A stretch of 64,000 nt of DNA from Sporothrix humicola. Lineage: Eukaryota; Ascomycota; Sordariomycetes; Ophiostomatales; Ophiostomataceae. Below the pieces are notes generated by a model. That model was not told where the DNA came from, made no database searches, and saw nothing but the letters and a program-made list of their open reading frames with translations. Within the stretch, counting starts at the first letter, position 1, and the number at the start of each line of letters is the position of its first letter. A program made the translations under genes and the position numbers. The stretch lies in contig WNYE01000046.1 of the NCBI GenBank assembly GCA_021396245.1, positions 157,608 through 221,607 of the forward strand. Reading direction: 5' to 3'. Below are positions 30,430 through 40,677 of the stretch, piece by piece.

Positions 30430-30828
30430 CTAGGTCCGCCAGTAGAACACGAACCTTGTTCTCTTTGGCGTCGCATTGCTCGCAGCATTTCTCTCCTCCT
30501 CCATTCGTGCCTTTCTCTCTTTTTCTTCTTCCTCTTCGCGCCTAATCCTCGCGGCCTCCTCATCTTCTTCCCGGTTGTCGTCATCAGGGTCTTGTTGTTG
30601 TTGCCCATGCAGTTCTTCCTCTTGTTGTTGTTGCTGTTGTTGCCGTGGTCCGTCAGCGATGGCATCATTGCCATTGTCGTTGGCATAGGTATTGTCTTCG
30701 TTTGCGTCGTTTGCGTCGTTTGCGTCGTTCATGCCCGAATCAGACGCAAGGTCAGATGCGGACTCCATGCCATCCTCAGCGTTGTACGAGACGTCGGACA
30801 CGGCATCGATGTCGGTGATTTCAGGCAT
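30430..30828 (-). CDS. Small acidic low-complexity protein (132 aa)
   Basis: Not recognised. From the methionine at 30828 the protein begins MPEITDIDAVSDVSYNAEDG. It continues with an Asn-Asp-Ala repeat (NDANDANDANEDN), a run of seven Gln, a Glu/Arg/Lys-rich helix (EEEEEKERKARMEEERN) and a basic aromatic end (RTRFVFYW). It is strongly acidic in the first half and probably disordered. A longer frame up to 31014 exists, but its extra part is unlike coding sequence. It shares strand and neighbourhood with the orphan block. It could be a real small protein or a chance frame over simple sequence. Confidence 0.45.
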   Translation of the reverse strand: MPEITDIDAVSDVSYNAEDGMESASDLASDSGMNDANDANDANEDNTYANDNGNDAIADGPRQQQQQQQEEELHGQQQQDPDDDNREEDEEAARIRREEEEEKERKARMEEERNAASNATPKRTRFVFYWRT

Positions 30829-31214
30829 TATGTCTTGTACATATATCGAATCCAAGACCAGAAAGAAATTTTGACAGTGATTATGATTAAAATTATGTGC
30901 CAGTGAATGTGTTGTGACAATGAAATTTAAATCTGACCTGGTGTCGGTTTCGATCATTTGAACTACCATGGACATGTACTCGCAGAATAACGCGGCGTAG
31001 AGGGTAAAGGACATATGGAAACTAAGCGACTAATGGTTATTACTGTTTGACTATTCATATTTGACGTCATCCGTTGGTAGTAGAACTAACGCCGTCCGTT
31101 CCCCTCACTCCTTCTCACAGGGCTATTCCTATTTCTACTCCTATTAGATATTACTATTACTACTAGACGACTGCTAATACACAGTCTCCTTGGGTACTGA
31201 GTTGCACCACGCAT
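30829..31214. other. Intergenic region, nothing recognised
   Basis: AT-rich, with CTATTCCTATTTCTACTCCTATTAG-like short repeats near 31125-31170. No gene seen. Confidence 0.3.
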
Positions 31215-32783
31215 TCACTGATAGAACTCAGATGCCATATTCTCCTCGGTCGCGGCGTACTCGGCCAGAACCGCCTCGATCTGCTCGCTGTCCTTGTCGT
31301 TCTCACCGTGCTTGTCCTTGTTGTCCTGCTGTCCCTGTGCTGCGCGTTGTCTAGCGACCGCGTCCGCGGCCCGTGCCACCCATTCACCAACCTCTGCAGA
31401 TGACTTTTCATAGAGTTTGTCAAATTCCCTGGCGAGTTTGTCGGCGATCATCGAAGGAGATGTTTCCTGCTCAGGCTCCGGCTCCGGCACGGGCTGGATC
31501 GCCATCTGTGGCGCCGTGCGGCAGTACTTGCTGAGGACCCACTGGTTGTTGGGGCGGCAGCCGGGGCAGAAGTGGCTGCAGAGGTTGTTCTTGCGGGCGC
31601 AGGTGTCGAGCTCGAGGTGGCAGTCGCAGGCGCAGGGCGAGCCGGTCGTCGCCCAAGGCGTCCGGCGTGGGACTGAGGCCACCTCTGCCTTTTGGTCAGC
31701 TCCGACGACATCCGCAACCACCCACTTGGTATACCCGGCAAACGAGTGCGCCAGGTACTGGCGGTAGTATGCCATGGTCTCGTGCATGGGCTCCATGTAG
31801 GCCTCGAGCAGGCCCTCGTCGATGAGCGAGGCCACGATCGCGCCTTTACGGTTGTCGACCTCGAGGACGCTGTCCACGGCGGCGCGGGCGGCGTCGAGGT
31901 ACAGGTCGCTGGCGGTGTCGTCGAGGTCGGGGTGACAGCCGGTAATGTGCGCGGCGAGGGCGAGCGCCAGCGTGTGGCGCATGTGCGTGGCCCACTGCGG
32001 CGGCAGGAAAAAATCGGCGCGGTCGTCGACGTCATCCCACAAGTGCAGCTTCATCTCGAACAGCGCGAAAGTGGTCTGGCTCAGGCTCGCGCGCAGGTCG
32101 ACGAGGCCCTTGCTCACATCGGCGTGCTGCCGCGCCAGCTGCTGCTTGTTTTTTTCGACGTCCTCCCCCTGGGGGTACATGAGCTGCGCCTTCCAGTCCA
32201 TGTTGTCGGCCTGCACCATGTGCACACAGACGGCCTCGCGGATCGTCTTGAAGAGCATGTCGACCGTGTCCTCGCGGCGCCACTGCGGCAGGTGGGCCAC
32301 CAGGTGGACGACGTGCTCGAAAAAGGTGGCAAACAGGATCATTTGCTCCTTGGCCGACACGTGCAGAGCCTGGTCGGCAATGCCCGCATTCGTGTCCTTG
32401 ATGCACTGCACCGTCTTGCGGACTGCATCGGTGATGAGATCTTTGGCGTTCTGGATCGGCGGCAAGACATGGTCGTCGACGTCCTCGGAACAGTCGTCGG
32501 GGTGGGTCTGGCGGGTGCTAATATCTTTAGACTCGGGTTCGACCTTGCCATCGACATTGTCATCGACCTTGTCAGCGGCCTTTTCTTCGGCCTTCACTTC
32601 GACCTTTTCTTCGACCTTTTCTTCGACCTTTTCTTCGACCTTTTCTTCGACCTTTTCTTCGACCTTTTCTTCGACTTTTTCGTCGGCAACATCAGACTGG
32701 CACAAAGTCTGCGCATCAGCTGTGTCGCGCTGGTCATCGACAGAGACCAGGCAGAAGCCGTCAGTGCTGCTAGTGTCCGACAT
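31215..32783 (-). CDS. Orphan protein with VEEK repeat and cysteine-rich module (522 aa)
   Basis: No recognised family. Residues about 32-70 are a tandem VEEK repeat coded by a 12-bp DNA repeat, followed by more acidic sequence to about 100. A helical body of about 280 residues follows. At about 380-420 there is a compact cysteine/histidine cluster (CACDCH, then C-x6-C-x3-C-x2-C, then a further C) that could bind zinc or form disulfides. After it comes a Pro-Glu repeat (PVPEPEPEQE) and a polar helical tail. There is no signal peptide, so metal binding is more likely than disulfides (inference). Resemblance to family Q is too thin to claim. It is a single exon. Confidence 0.7.
   Translation of the reverse strand: MSDTSSTDGFCLVSVDDQRDTADAQTLCQSDVADEKVEEKVEEKVEEKVEEKVEEKVEEKVEVKAEEKAADKVDDNVDGKVEPESKDISTRQTHPDDCSEDVDDHVLPPIQNAKDLITDAVRKTVQCIKDTNAGIADQALHVSAKEQMILFATFFEHVVHLVAHLPQWRREDTVDMLFKTIREAVCVHMVQADNMDWKAQLMYPQGEDVEKNKQQLARQHADVSKGLVDLRASLSQTTFALFEMKLHLWDDVDDRADFFLPPQWATHMRHTLALALAAHITGCHPDLDDTASDLYLDAARAAVDSVLEVDNRKGAIVASLIDEGLLEAYMEPMHETMAYYRQYLAHSFAGYTKWVVADVVGADQKAEVASVPRRTPWATTGSPCACDCHLELDTCARKNNLCSHFCPGCRPNNQWVLSKYCRTAPQMAIQPVPEPEPEQETSPSMIADKLAREFDKLYEKSSAEVGEWVARAADAVARQRAAQGQQDNKDKHGENDKDSEQIEAVLAEYAATEENMASEFYQ
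32591..32684 (-). repeat. Coding 12-bp minisatellite (VEEK)
   Basis: About eight head-to-tail copies of TTCGACCTTTTC on the plus strand, coding VEEK on the minus strand. The DNA copies are nearly identical, which suggests recent expansion or ongoing homogenisation. Confidence 0.85.
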
Positions 32784-33515
32784 TGTGGATGATGGGGTGA
32801 GAAGGGTGTGAAAATGGATTAGAGTGACGATGTGGGAGAGGGAATGAGGGATAGAAATTATGTGCGACTGCAGGCGCTGTTATAAAGGATAAAAGACAAA
32901 AGTAATCGACTCGGTGCTGTATGAGAGCATGTATTCAGCATCAGCAGAGTGATTAAGACACAAGGTTTACATACGTCATTTACAGAGAGAATCGGACGCC
33001 GTTTTATGCCCCTCTTTTTAAGCTCTCGGGTGGTCATTTAGGTGCTGTTTAGATGCTGTTAGTCTGGATGCACACTTACACCGTATTGGCCGAGAGAGCC
33101 ACGGCAACTTCGGACGACACTACGGTATTAGTTCGTACGCACTTTATTCCAACGACGTGCACCAGCCTCCTATTATGTGTAATCCCCGTCGAGAAAAGCA
33201 GTTCAATGTTCCTAGGCAGATGACCTCTGATTTACTCTGGTTTTATTGGAACGACATGCATCCAGTATGAACTCTCGCCCTTGTTTCGTTTGATGGCCAC
33301 CAACTGCTGTTGTATGTTTACATCCCCATTCGGCGTCGCGAGTTGTCCAATAAGATCGGACGATGTGTTTTACTCCTCGTACTGGTTCGAATAAAGCGTT
33401 AACTGTTGAAGAACGCGTTGACTGTTGAATAAAGCTTTAACTGTTGAATAAAGCTTTAGCAATCCTGTTCTATCTTCCCGTTGCCCAACGATCGTATCAT
33501 CCTGGTCCACCTCTA
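32784..33515. other. Intergenic region, nothing recognised
   Basis: A short direct repeat of AACTGTTGAATAAAGC(G/T)TT(A)A type occurs at about 33390-33460 (three imperfect copies). No gene seen. Confidence 0.35.
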
Positions 33516-34784
33516 TTATCCCTTAATCGCGGCAATGAGGCGGCGATAGAGACACTTCTTTTCCGGTTTCACCAAGGAAACTGCGGTCACTGCGGTCACT
33601 GCGGCCACTGCGGCCACTGCGGCCATTTCGGCCATTTGGGCCATTTCGGCCTCTTTGCCCTCTTTGCCCTCTTTGCCCTCTTTGGCCTCTTTGTCCTCTT
33701 TGGCTTCTTTGTCCTCTTTGGCCTCTTTAGCCTTTTGGACAACTGCAGCCTCGGCCACAGCCTTGCTCGGAGTCTTGGCCACAGCCTTGTCCGCATCCTT
33801 GTCCGCAACTCTGACAGCCCGTACCATCTCTGCCGCTTTGCGCGCATCATCCTCGTCGATGGCCCGCGCAACGTAGCCGTCCAGCAGCTTCTTATAGTAT
33901 TCTGCATTAACCGCGTCTTGGTCTGTATCTTGGCCCTGGCCGGCACCCCGGGTCACCGCCCGCAGAAATGCCCGCAGCGACGCCATGTGGCAGGTCTGCT
34001 CGACCATGTCGATCTCGTAGAAGCCCGAGTGCATGCAGCCGTTGATGCAAGCGTAGACAAGGGCCGTCAGGCCGCGAGCAGAGTTTTGTTCTTGTTTCCT
34101 GTCGCAATGTCGTATCCAGTAGTTGTTTATGAAAAGGAAAGCAGCCTGCTCGTGGTAGCCGGCGGCCTGGGCGCGCTGGATGACCTCGCGGACGGCGCTG
34201 TTGGCCATACTAACCCTAAAAGCCAGGAAACGTGTCGAGTTACCGTGGGCGTCGATTTCGGGGTCGGGAGTCACCGGGTAGTGTCCGTCGTGCCGTATAT
34301 GTGGCCATCGTTTGGTGGTTCGCCGGACGCCATACACTAAAGCGGCCGCCGAGAGCCGTATCATGCACTCGTGGAGCACCGATAGCACAATCTCGATGAG
34401 TGCGTACAGGTTGGCCCGCGGCAGGGCGTGCACAAACGCTGCAGCGCACAAGATCATGTCCGTGAACAGCTTCAAGGCGTAGCGCAGGTCGTGGGCGATT
34501 CCCGGATTTTCCTTGCCGTGCAGAAACAGGACGTTTTTGGTCTGCTGGACCGAGTGGTTAAAGAGCATGGCGACAATCGTCACGTCGCCGAAGTGTTCGA
34601 ACCAGAGGTTGTTGAAGGCAAAGTACGCGTTGAGGTCTAGTTTCGGTTCGACGGCCGGCCGGGATCCGGTCGTATCTTTCCATATGGCGTAAGGTTCCAT
34701 GTCTGCCGTTTGCTTACCCGTGAAACCGGGGCAGGGAGCCTCGATCAAAGTGGTCCTGCTACTCGAGCGGGACATGGTCAGCAT
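33516..34784 (-). CDS. Orphan protein with alanine/lysine repeat tail (422 aa)
   Basis: Not recognised. The first 290 residues look globular and helical, with LRYALKLFTDMILCAAAFVH and LYALIEIVLSVLHECMIRLS among the hydrophobic helices. The next 90 residues are a Lys/Glu/Ala/Asp repeat helix (KEAKEDKEAKEDKEAKEGKE) passing into alanine/valine repeats (AAVAAVAAVTAVTAV), coded by 9-bp DNA units. The C-terminus is short and basic. There is no signal peptide. The helix pair may resemble the 31215-32783 protein, but the match is weak. The start at 34784 is the first methionine, with another four codons in. Confidence 0.65.
   Translation of the reverse strand: MLTMSRSSSRTTLIEAPCPGFTGKQTADMEPYAIWKDTTGSRPAVEPKLDLNAYFAFNNLWFEHFGDVTIVAMLFNHSVQQTKNVLFLHGKENPGIAHDLRYALKLFTDMILCAAAFVHALPRANLYALIEIVLSVLHECMIRLSAAALVYGVRRTTKRWPHIRHDGHYPVTPDPEIDAHGNSTRFLAFRVSMANSAVREVIQRAQAAGYHEQAAFLFINNYWIRHCDRKQEQNSARGLTALVYACINGCMHSGFYEIDMVEQTCHMASLRAFLRAVTRGAGQGQDTDQDAVNAEYYKKLLDGYVARAIDEDDARKAAEMVRAVRVADKDADKAVAKTPSKAVAEAAVVQKAKEAKEDKEAKEDKEAKEGKEGKEGKEAEMAQMAEMAAVAAVAAVTAVTAVSLVKPEKKCLYRRLIAAIKG
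33580..33735 (-). repeat. Coding 9-bp repeats (Ala/Val and Lys/Glu units)
   Basis: GCGGTCACT/GCGGCCACT units merge into TTTGCCCTC/TTTGGCCTC units on the plus strand. All keep the minus-strand frame open. Confidence 0.75.
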
Positions 34785-35451
34785 GGTCGAAAGTTGGGTC
34801 GGTGGTAGTTTGGGTGATAAAGGTGGGGCGAAGTAAGGTAAGATGTTGGTGAGGAGTGTAGATGCGAGATATCGATATTTTGATGAAACAAGAAGTTGCT
34901 GGCTGATCTATCTTGCGATGCGTGGCCTTGCATGTTTAAATATACATGGCCGGGTTGATGTGGCCAACTGTCTTGTAAAACTTTGATATCAAACTTTCGT
35001 TCGATGACTCTTGTACTTGTAACTAATTGTTAAACCGTGACCCTGTATACGTTAGCTGCGCCGCGATCCGATTTTGTCGCCTCGAACTAAAGCTCGAAGC
35101 CTAGGACATGCAATAACAAAAGCACGTGCCAGCCGACTTATATCCAAGACATGTGCCTCTGCCTGCCATCGTTTTTGTGCTTGTTGACGATAAAGAGGCT
35201 GGCAATGTTGTCGTGTATTCCGTACTGGAAATCCCATCTCAGGTGTGGCACGTCGATGATTGTATATTTGATGGCCGAAATGGCAGGATAGCGAGAAGGG
35301 TGCATTTTATCGGGGGTTGCCTTTGCGTCGCTATTCTTCTGGCGGGTCGGCCCATTTAGCGCTCGATCTTTGTCGGAAGACCTGGATGTTGGATGCGGGC
35401 ATGTTTGGTGGATGGCAAATTGGAAAAATTTTGGAATGGGGGGTGAAGAAG

Positions 35452-35488
<37 letters not shown>

Positions 35489-35980
35489 AGAAGACAGAGC
35501 ACTCCTTTTATTGTTGGCATTTTGTTGCTTACTTCTTGTCCATTGGTAACCAAGCCACAAATGACAGGAGGCGTTTACTTGTTCTTTCCACATCTGAGAA
35601 GCTCGTTTGTTGATTGCTTGCATTCGTTTTCACATGCAGGATATGCTTTGAGGCTCCCAATGTGGAAAGAAGAACTAGGCATCGTTCATCCGTCATTGTT
35701 ACTACGCGTCTGAGATTAGCAGTGTCGTCTACGGGCCTACTTAGGAGGTGCCATGAAGTGGTCTGATGTCGCACGTCAATAAGAATAAGCATGGCATGAA
35801 TCATTAATGCAAACGATAACCTACTGTAATTTGGAATCATTTGAAATCAAAGTCCGAAGTCACACTTCTTTAGTCTCGAAACTCTATTTCAACCACAGAC
35901 TGCTCATCCTTCTCACAGTGACGGCCCAGGCTGGAATCTCTTCATACTCCCTTCCCTATTTGCTATCTTACCATACCACA
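34785..35980. other. Intergenic region with long A tract
   Basis: It separates the last minus-strand accessory gene from the plus-strand SDR gene. No gene is recognised. It contains the A-tract at 35452-35484. Confidence 0.35.
35452..35484 (+). repeat. Homopolymer A33
   Basis: Thirty-three consecutive A residues in an intergenic region. No target-site duplication or retroelement body was recognised beside it, so a simple mononucleotide microsatellite is the plainest reading. Confidence 0.9.
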
Positions 35981-36826
35981 ATGGCTCAAAAATTTACCAA
36001 GCTTCGGGGCGCGCGCGTCCTTATCATAGGAGGCACATCCGGCATTGGGTTTGCCACGGCAGAAGCAGCAGTTGAAAGTGGCGCTACCGTTATCGTTGCG
36101 AGCTCCAATGCGGACCGCGTTGCCAATGCTGTTGATCGACTCCAGACGTCGTACCCGGCAGCAACAGCAACATCAACAGAAATCGCCAAAGTCTATGGCC
36201 ACCGAACTGACCTGTCTCGTGCAGAGACTCTCGAGTCCAACTTGACGACTCTTTTCCAGCTGGCAACCGACAGCAACACGGTCAAGCTGGACCACGTCGT
36301 TTGCACGGCGGCCGGCATCCCCGACGTTCCCCCGCTGTCTGAGTTCGCGTCCACGACAACAAAGGATCCCTTCTTCCTTCACCGGTACGACGTGCCCATC
36401 CTCATCGGGAAACTGGCCCCGGCATACCTGCGCTCTGGACCTGGCTCTGGCTCTGGCTCTGGCTCTCGCTCGAGCATCACCTTTACCGCCTCCGCGACGG
36501 CGGCGAAACCCACGCCCGGCCGTCCACTGTTGACGGCGCTGGGCAGTGCCACCGAAGGCATCACGCGCGGCCTGGCCGCCGATCTTGCGCCCATCCGCGT
36601 CAATGCCGTGTCGCCGGGCGTGACCGACTCGGAACTGCTGGCCAATATTGTCGGCAGCGACCCCGCGACGCTCAACGGCTTCAAGGAGACGTTGAAGAAA
36701 GAGACCTTGCTTGACACCGTGGGCCGGCCCGAGGACGTGGCAGAAGCATACATTTATTTGATGAAAGACGCCAACATAACGGGCGAGGTCATTTACAGTG
36801 ACGGGGGGCGCAAACTAAAACTGTGA
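35981..36826 (+). CDS. Atypical short-chain dehydrogenase/reductase-fold protein (281 aa)
   Basis: NAD(P)-binding Rossmann protein of the SDR superfamily. The cofactor loop GGTSGIG is at 17-23, a CTAAG stands in for NNAG, and the late RVNAVSPGVTDSELL segment and a C-terminal GEVIYSDGG are typical. Where classical members have YxxxK, this protein reads LTALG before SATEGITRGLA, so both catalytic Tyr and Lys are replaced (Leu and Gly). Some SDR-like proteins lacking the pair exist and their reactions are often unknown. A Gly-Ser run (GSGSGSGSRSS) precedes the altered site. The start at 35981 begins MAQKFTKLRG. Upstream in-frame sequence to 35807 is unlike coding. The stop is convergent with the ENA-type gene. 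Confidence 0.88.
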   Translation: MAQKFTKLRGARVLIIGGTSGIGFATAEAAVESGATVIVASSNADRVANAVDRLQTSYPAATATSTEIAKVYGHRTDLSRAETLESNLTTLFQLATDSNTVKLDHVVCTAAGIPDVPPLSEFASTTTKDPFFLHRYDVPILIGKLAPAYLRSGPGSGSGSGSRSSITFTASATAAKPTPGRPLLTALGSATEGITRGLAADLAPIRVNAVSPGVTDSELLANIVGSDPATLNGFKETLKKETLLDTVGRPEDVAEAYIYLMKDANITGEVIYSDGGRKLKL

Positions 36827-37276
36827 GCAGTTCCTGTGGGCAGTTCTCTTCCGCATAAGATAAAGATGGCGGCATTGTAGTTACGTACAAGGAGACAACT
36901 TGACCCAAGTTGAATGCGATACTGCGTACGACGTAGACGATCTTGTGTGCACAAAGTTTCGTGTGCTGGTTCAGTACTTTTATTGGGCGGGAGTTTTGAG
37001 TTTGAGCTCGATATTTTCAGAGATGGAGCGGAGCAAATGCAGACATTTGAACATTTGAACATTTGCATGGCAATAGAACGTACATACATGGAAGCAATCT
37101 AGAAGTTTTTCCCCTTCTTTTATTGTTCTAATCTCTATCAAGTGGTACTTACATGATTCAATGTTTGTGTAGTGTAACAAAAAACAAAACAAAACAAACT
37201 TTAACTCATACTTGAGACTTGAGCTTTTCTCGCCGTTTATGCTCACCCTCGACGATACTTACTGGCGGCAGCCGCT
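36827..37276. other. Convergent 3' flanks
   Basis: 3' ends of the SDR and ATPase genes. It contains a direct repeat ACATTTGAACATTTGAACATTTGC near 37041-37066. No gene. Confidence 0.35.
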
Positions 37277-40200
37277 TTAAGTTGCCTCGGTCTTGGGCAC
37301 GGCGCCCTTTTCCTCGTCACTACCAGTACCGCTCATGTCGTAGTATCGGCCAAAGACGCGCAGGTCGAGGTCGGCAACACCTTCAGTGCGCTTCCGGTCC
37401 TGCCGACGGAAGTAGACGCGCTTTGCCCACTTCCAGGCCTCAATCCCGAGAAAGAAGAGGACGGCCTCGACAAAGACGATACCCCACTCCCAGGAGATGG
37501 GGGCGTGTTTGAAGACGACGGTATTGAGGCCGGGGATGTAGATGAGCGGGAAGATTGTCACAAAGCCGGCGACGACAGCCCAAAACAGAAAGGGGTTGCG
37601 CCAGACGTCGTGGATCCATTGAGTAAAATACAGCTTTGACTTTGGCTGCATGCGGAAAAAGGAGCGGCGCATGTTGATCATCTCCCAGGCCAAGAAGAGG
37701 GCGAACCAGGTGAGGCAGGCAAAGGTGGTGGAGCGGGCGCGGAAGACGACGCGGCATCCTTCCGAGTAGGAATTGTTGCAGTTGGCGCCAATGTCGTGGG
37801 CACCGTTGCCAAAGGCGTACAAGACCAAGACAAATGAGGCGATGCACAGCGCGGCCATCCAGAGGCCGTAGACGACCATGTCCAGCAGCAGTTCGGCCGT
37901 AAAAACACCGCTGCGAGCATCTTGGGGCGGGCGCCGCATAATGTCCGGGGCGGCGGCCTCGAAGCCCAGGCCCATGTCGGGCATGCCCGAGGTGACCATG
38001 ATGATCCACAGGATCTCGACGGGAGACAGCGGAAACACAGAAATGCCGCGGTCGTCTTTGAACGCCAGGCCGATCAGCAGGGTGCAGGCCTGGGCAATGT
38101 TCTCGGCCAGCACGTGCAAAATAAACTTTTGGATGTTGTCAAACATGCGGCGGCCCTCCTCGACGGCGTTGAGGATCGAGGCAAAGTTGTCGTCCGTCAA
38201 GACAATGTCGGACGCCTCCTTGGCGACGTCGGAGCCCGCCAGGCCCATGGCGATGCCGACGTCGGCACTTTTGAGACTAGGCGAGTCGTTGACGCCGTCG
38301 CCGGTCATGGCCACAAAGGCGCGGCGGCGGTGCAGGGCGGCGATCATGCGTACTTTTGTTTGGGGCGCGCAGCGGGCGACAACCAACGGCAAGACGGGCA
38401 GCGCGTCCATGTCGTCGTCGGACAGCTTGTCAAAGTCGGACGCGGCAACCACCATGGCGCGGGCCACATCGGCCGAAATATTGGCCATTTTGTTTTTATT
38501 CGGCAGAATACCCACCTCGTGGGCAATGGCGCGCGCCGTGGCCGGGTGGTCGCCGGTCAGCATGTGCACGCTGATGCCGGCCTCATGGCACATGCGCACC
38601 GACCCCGCCGTCTCGGGCCGCGGCGGGTCGTAGAGGCCGACGAGGCCCGTGAAGACCAGGCCCTTTTCAAACAGGGCGCGGTCCAGGTCGGGCGCGTTGG
38701 GCTCGACGTGCGGAATGCCGGTGCGGCGGGCGAGCGCCAGCACGCGTAGACCAAGAGCAGCGAGTGCCTCCATGTTTTGCAGGATGTCGGCGCGCACGTC
38801 GTCGGTGAGGGGCAGGGTGCCGGCGGAGTTGGAGGCGTTGGCATCACCCCCGGCATAGGTTGTGCACGACGACAATACACGTTCAACGGCACCTTTTGTG
38901 AAAACCCACTGCTTGTTGCCATTTTCATGATCCTCAAAGACGACAGACATTTTCTTGACGTCCGAGTCAAACGGGAACTCTGCCACCTGTGTCCAGCGCG
39001 GCCGGTCGCCTGTCGTCAGCTGCAGGCGGTTCCAGCCGAAGCGCGAGGCAAAGACCTGGATGGCAATCTCCGTCGGGTCGCCGCGGGCGCGCCATTCTCC
39101 GCCATCATGGTTGTGCACTGTGGCGAGGTTGGCCAGCGAGGCGACGTTGAGAAACTGGGCGACGTCGTCGGCAGTAGTGAGGGAGGCAGGGTCAACACGC
39201 TCGGCGTCGTTTTCGTTCTGGCTGTCACCCTCGGGCATATCTTTCGGCTGCTGGGCGCGCAGATACAGACTGCCCACCGTGGGATTGAACGGCTCGTTAA
39301 CGGGCCCCAGCGACAGCGTACCGCGCCCCGGGATCCAGGCCTTGCGCACCAGCATCTTGCCCTGCGTCAGCGTGCCCGTCTTGTCCGAGCAAATGTTGGT
39401 CACGCCGCCCAGCGCCTCGAGGCTCTTGAGGTTGCGCACAATCACGTGCCGCTGCACCATGCGCTTGGTGCCGGCGGCCATCGTGATCGTCAAAACAACA
39501 ATGAGCGACGCGGGGATCATGGACAGGCCCGTGGCGACGGCGTAGATGATGACCTCCTTTTCGTCGTTGAACTTGTTGGCCGCCAACACGATGATGGCGC
39601 AGACGATGGCCGTGCCCAGCAACAACAAAGCGAGCTTGGCCAGCTTGCGCTGCAGCGGCGTGCCGACGTTGACGCCCAGAAAACGGCCGACCGCGTCAGA
39701 GGCCGTCAGCGTCCACGCCTGCACGTGGCGGCCGGCATTGGCCTTGCCCTCGGCGTTGCGCTTCGGCTGGCGGCGTTTACTGGAGGTGCCGCGCAGGGCC
39801 ACGGCGATGCGCCCAATCTCCGTGTACGTGCCCGTCGCAAACACGATGCCCCGCGCGCGGCCCTTGGTCACCGTCGACGAGCTGTACGCGACGTTCAAGC
39901 GGTCGCCGGGGCCGGTCTCCGTGTCAAAGACACTCCCGACATCCTTCCGCACCGGCAGGGACTCCCCCGTCAGCAGCGCCTCGTTGGTCTCGAAATTGAC
40001 CGCCTCGACCAGCCGCACGTCCGCCGGGATCGTGTCGCCCGTCTTGAGCTCGACCAGGTCGCCCGGCACGATCTCGGCGGTGACGACGACTTGAATCTGG
40101 CCGTCGCGCACCGCCTGCGCCGTCGGCGAGCTCAGTGACCGCAGCGAGTCCATCGTCTTGGCCGCCTGGTACTCTTGGAGGAAGCCGACAACGATGTTAA

Positions 40201-40677
40201 TGACCACGACGGCCGCCACGACGCCGCCCTCGATCCACGACTGGATGCCAAACGATGCAGCCATGGCGAGAATAAGGACCTAGAAATAAAGAAAAAAACA
40301 AAAGCAAAGGGGGCGCAGCCCCCACAGTCGATAAATCAGCCGCTTATACCGCTCATCAGGGGGGAGGCGAACATTTTATGATGCTCGCGGGGGACTGGAC
40401 ATACTAGAGTGAGGGCATTGGCCACCTGCGCCAACAAAATCTTGGCCGGCTGCACGCCCTTGACCTCGCCAAACTCGTTGCGCCCGAGCCGCTCAAGACG
40501 CGCCTCAGCTTCGGCCGTCGTCAGGCCGTCAATGGCGTCCGTCGACAGCTCGGCCGCCACCTGCTCGTGCGTCAGGGCATGTGCCGGCTGGCTCATCGGC
40601 TCGTTGGACTGTCCGGAGACGAACTCGTCGTCGGGGGGCGACGACGGCGACGACGGCGAGACTGCTTTCTTGCTCAT
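37277..40677 (-). CDS. ENA: ENA-type (P-type IID) Na+/K+-exporting ATPase (2 exons, 1091 aa)
   Basis: Plasma-membrane pump that expels Na+, Li+ or K+ using ATP, important in alkaline or salty surroundings. Exons are 40405-40677 and 37277-40279, joined in phase 0 over a 125-nt intron (donor GTATGT, acceptor TTCTAG). The result is 1091 residues, the length of yeast Ena1. The N-terminal cation-ATPase domain (GLTTAEAEARLERLGRNEF) is followed by LLTGES, the phosphorylation motif CSDKTGTLT with Asp390, and TGDGVND at 750-756. The M4 segment reads IPASLIVVLTITMAAG. This IP-[AS]-SL form is typical of ENA pumps rather than the IPEGL of Ca-ATPases. Ten membrane helices are expected. Transport specificity within type IID cannot be read from sequence alone. 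Confidence 0.93.

Noticed and set aside
32591..32684. CRISPR-like array
   Set aside because: The 12-bp units are contiguous without spacers and encode VEEK in frame, so it is a coding minisatellite.
37922..40138. Long plus-strand frames opposite the ATPase
   Set aside because: Antisense shadows of a GC-rich coding region; they have His/Arg/Gly-rich composition without motifs.
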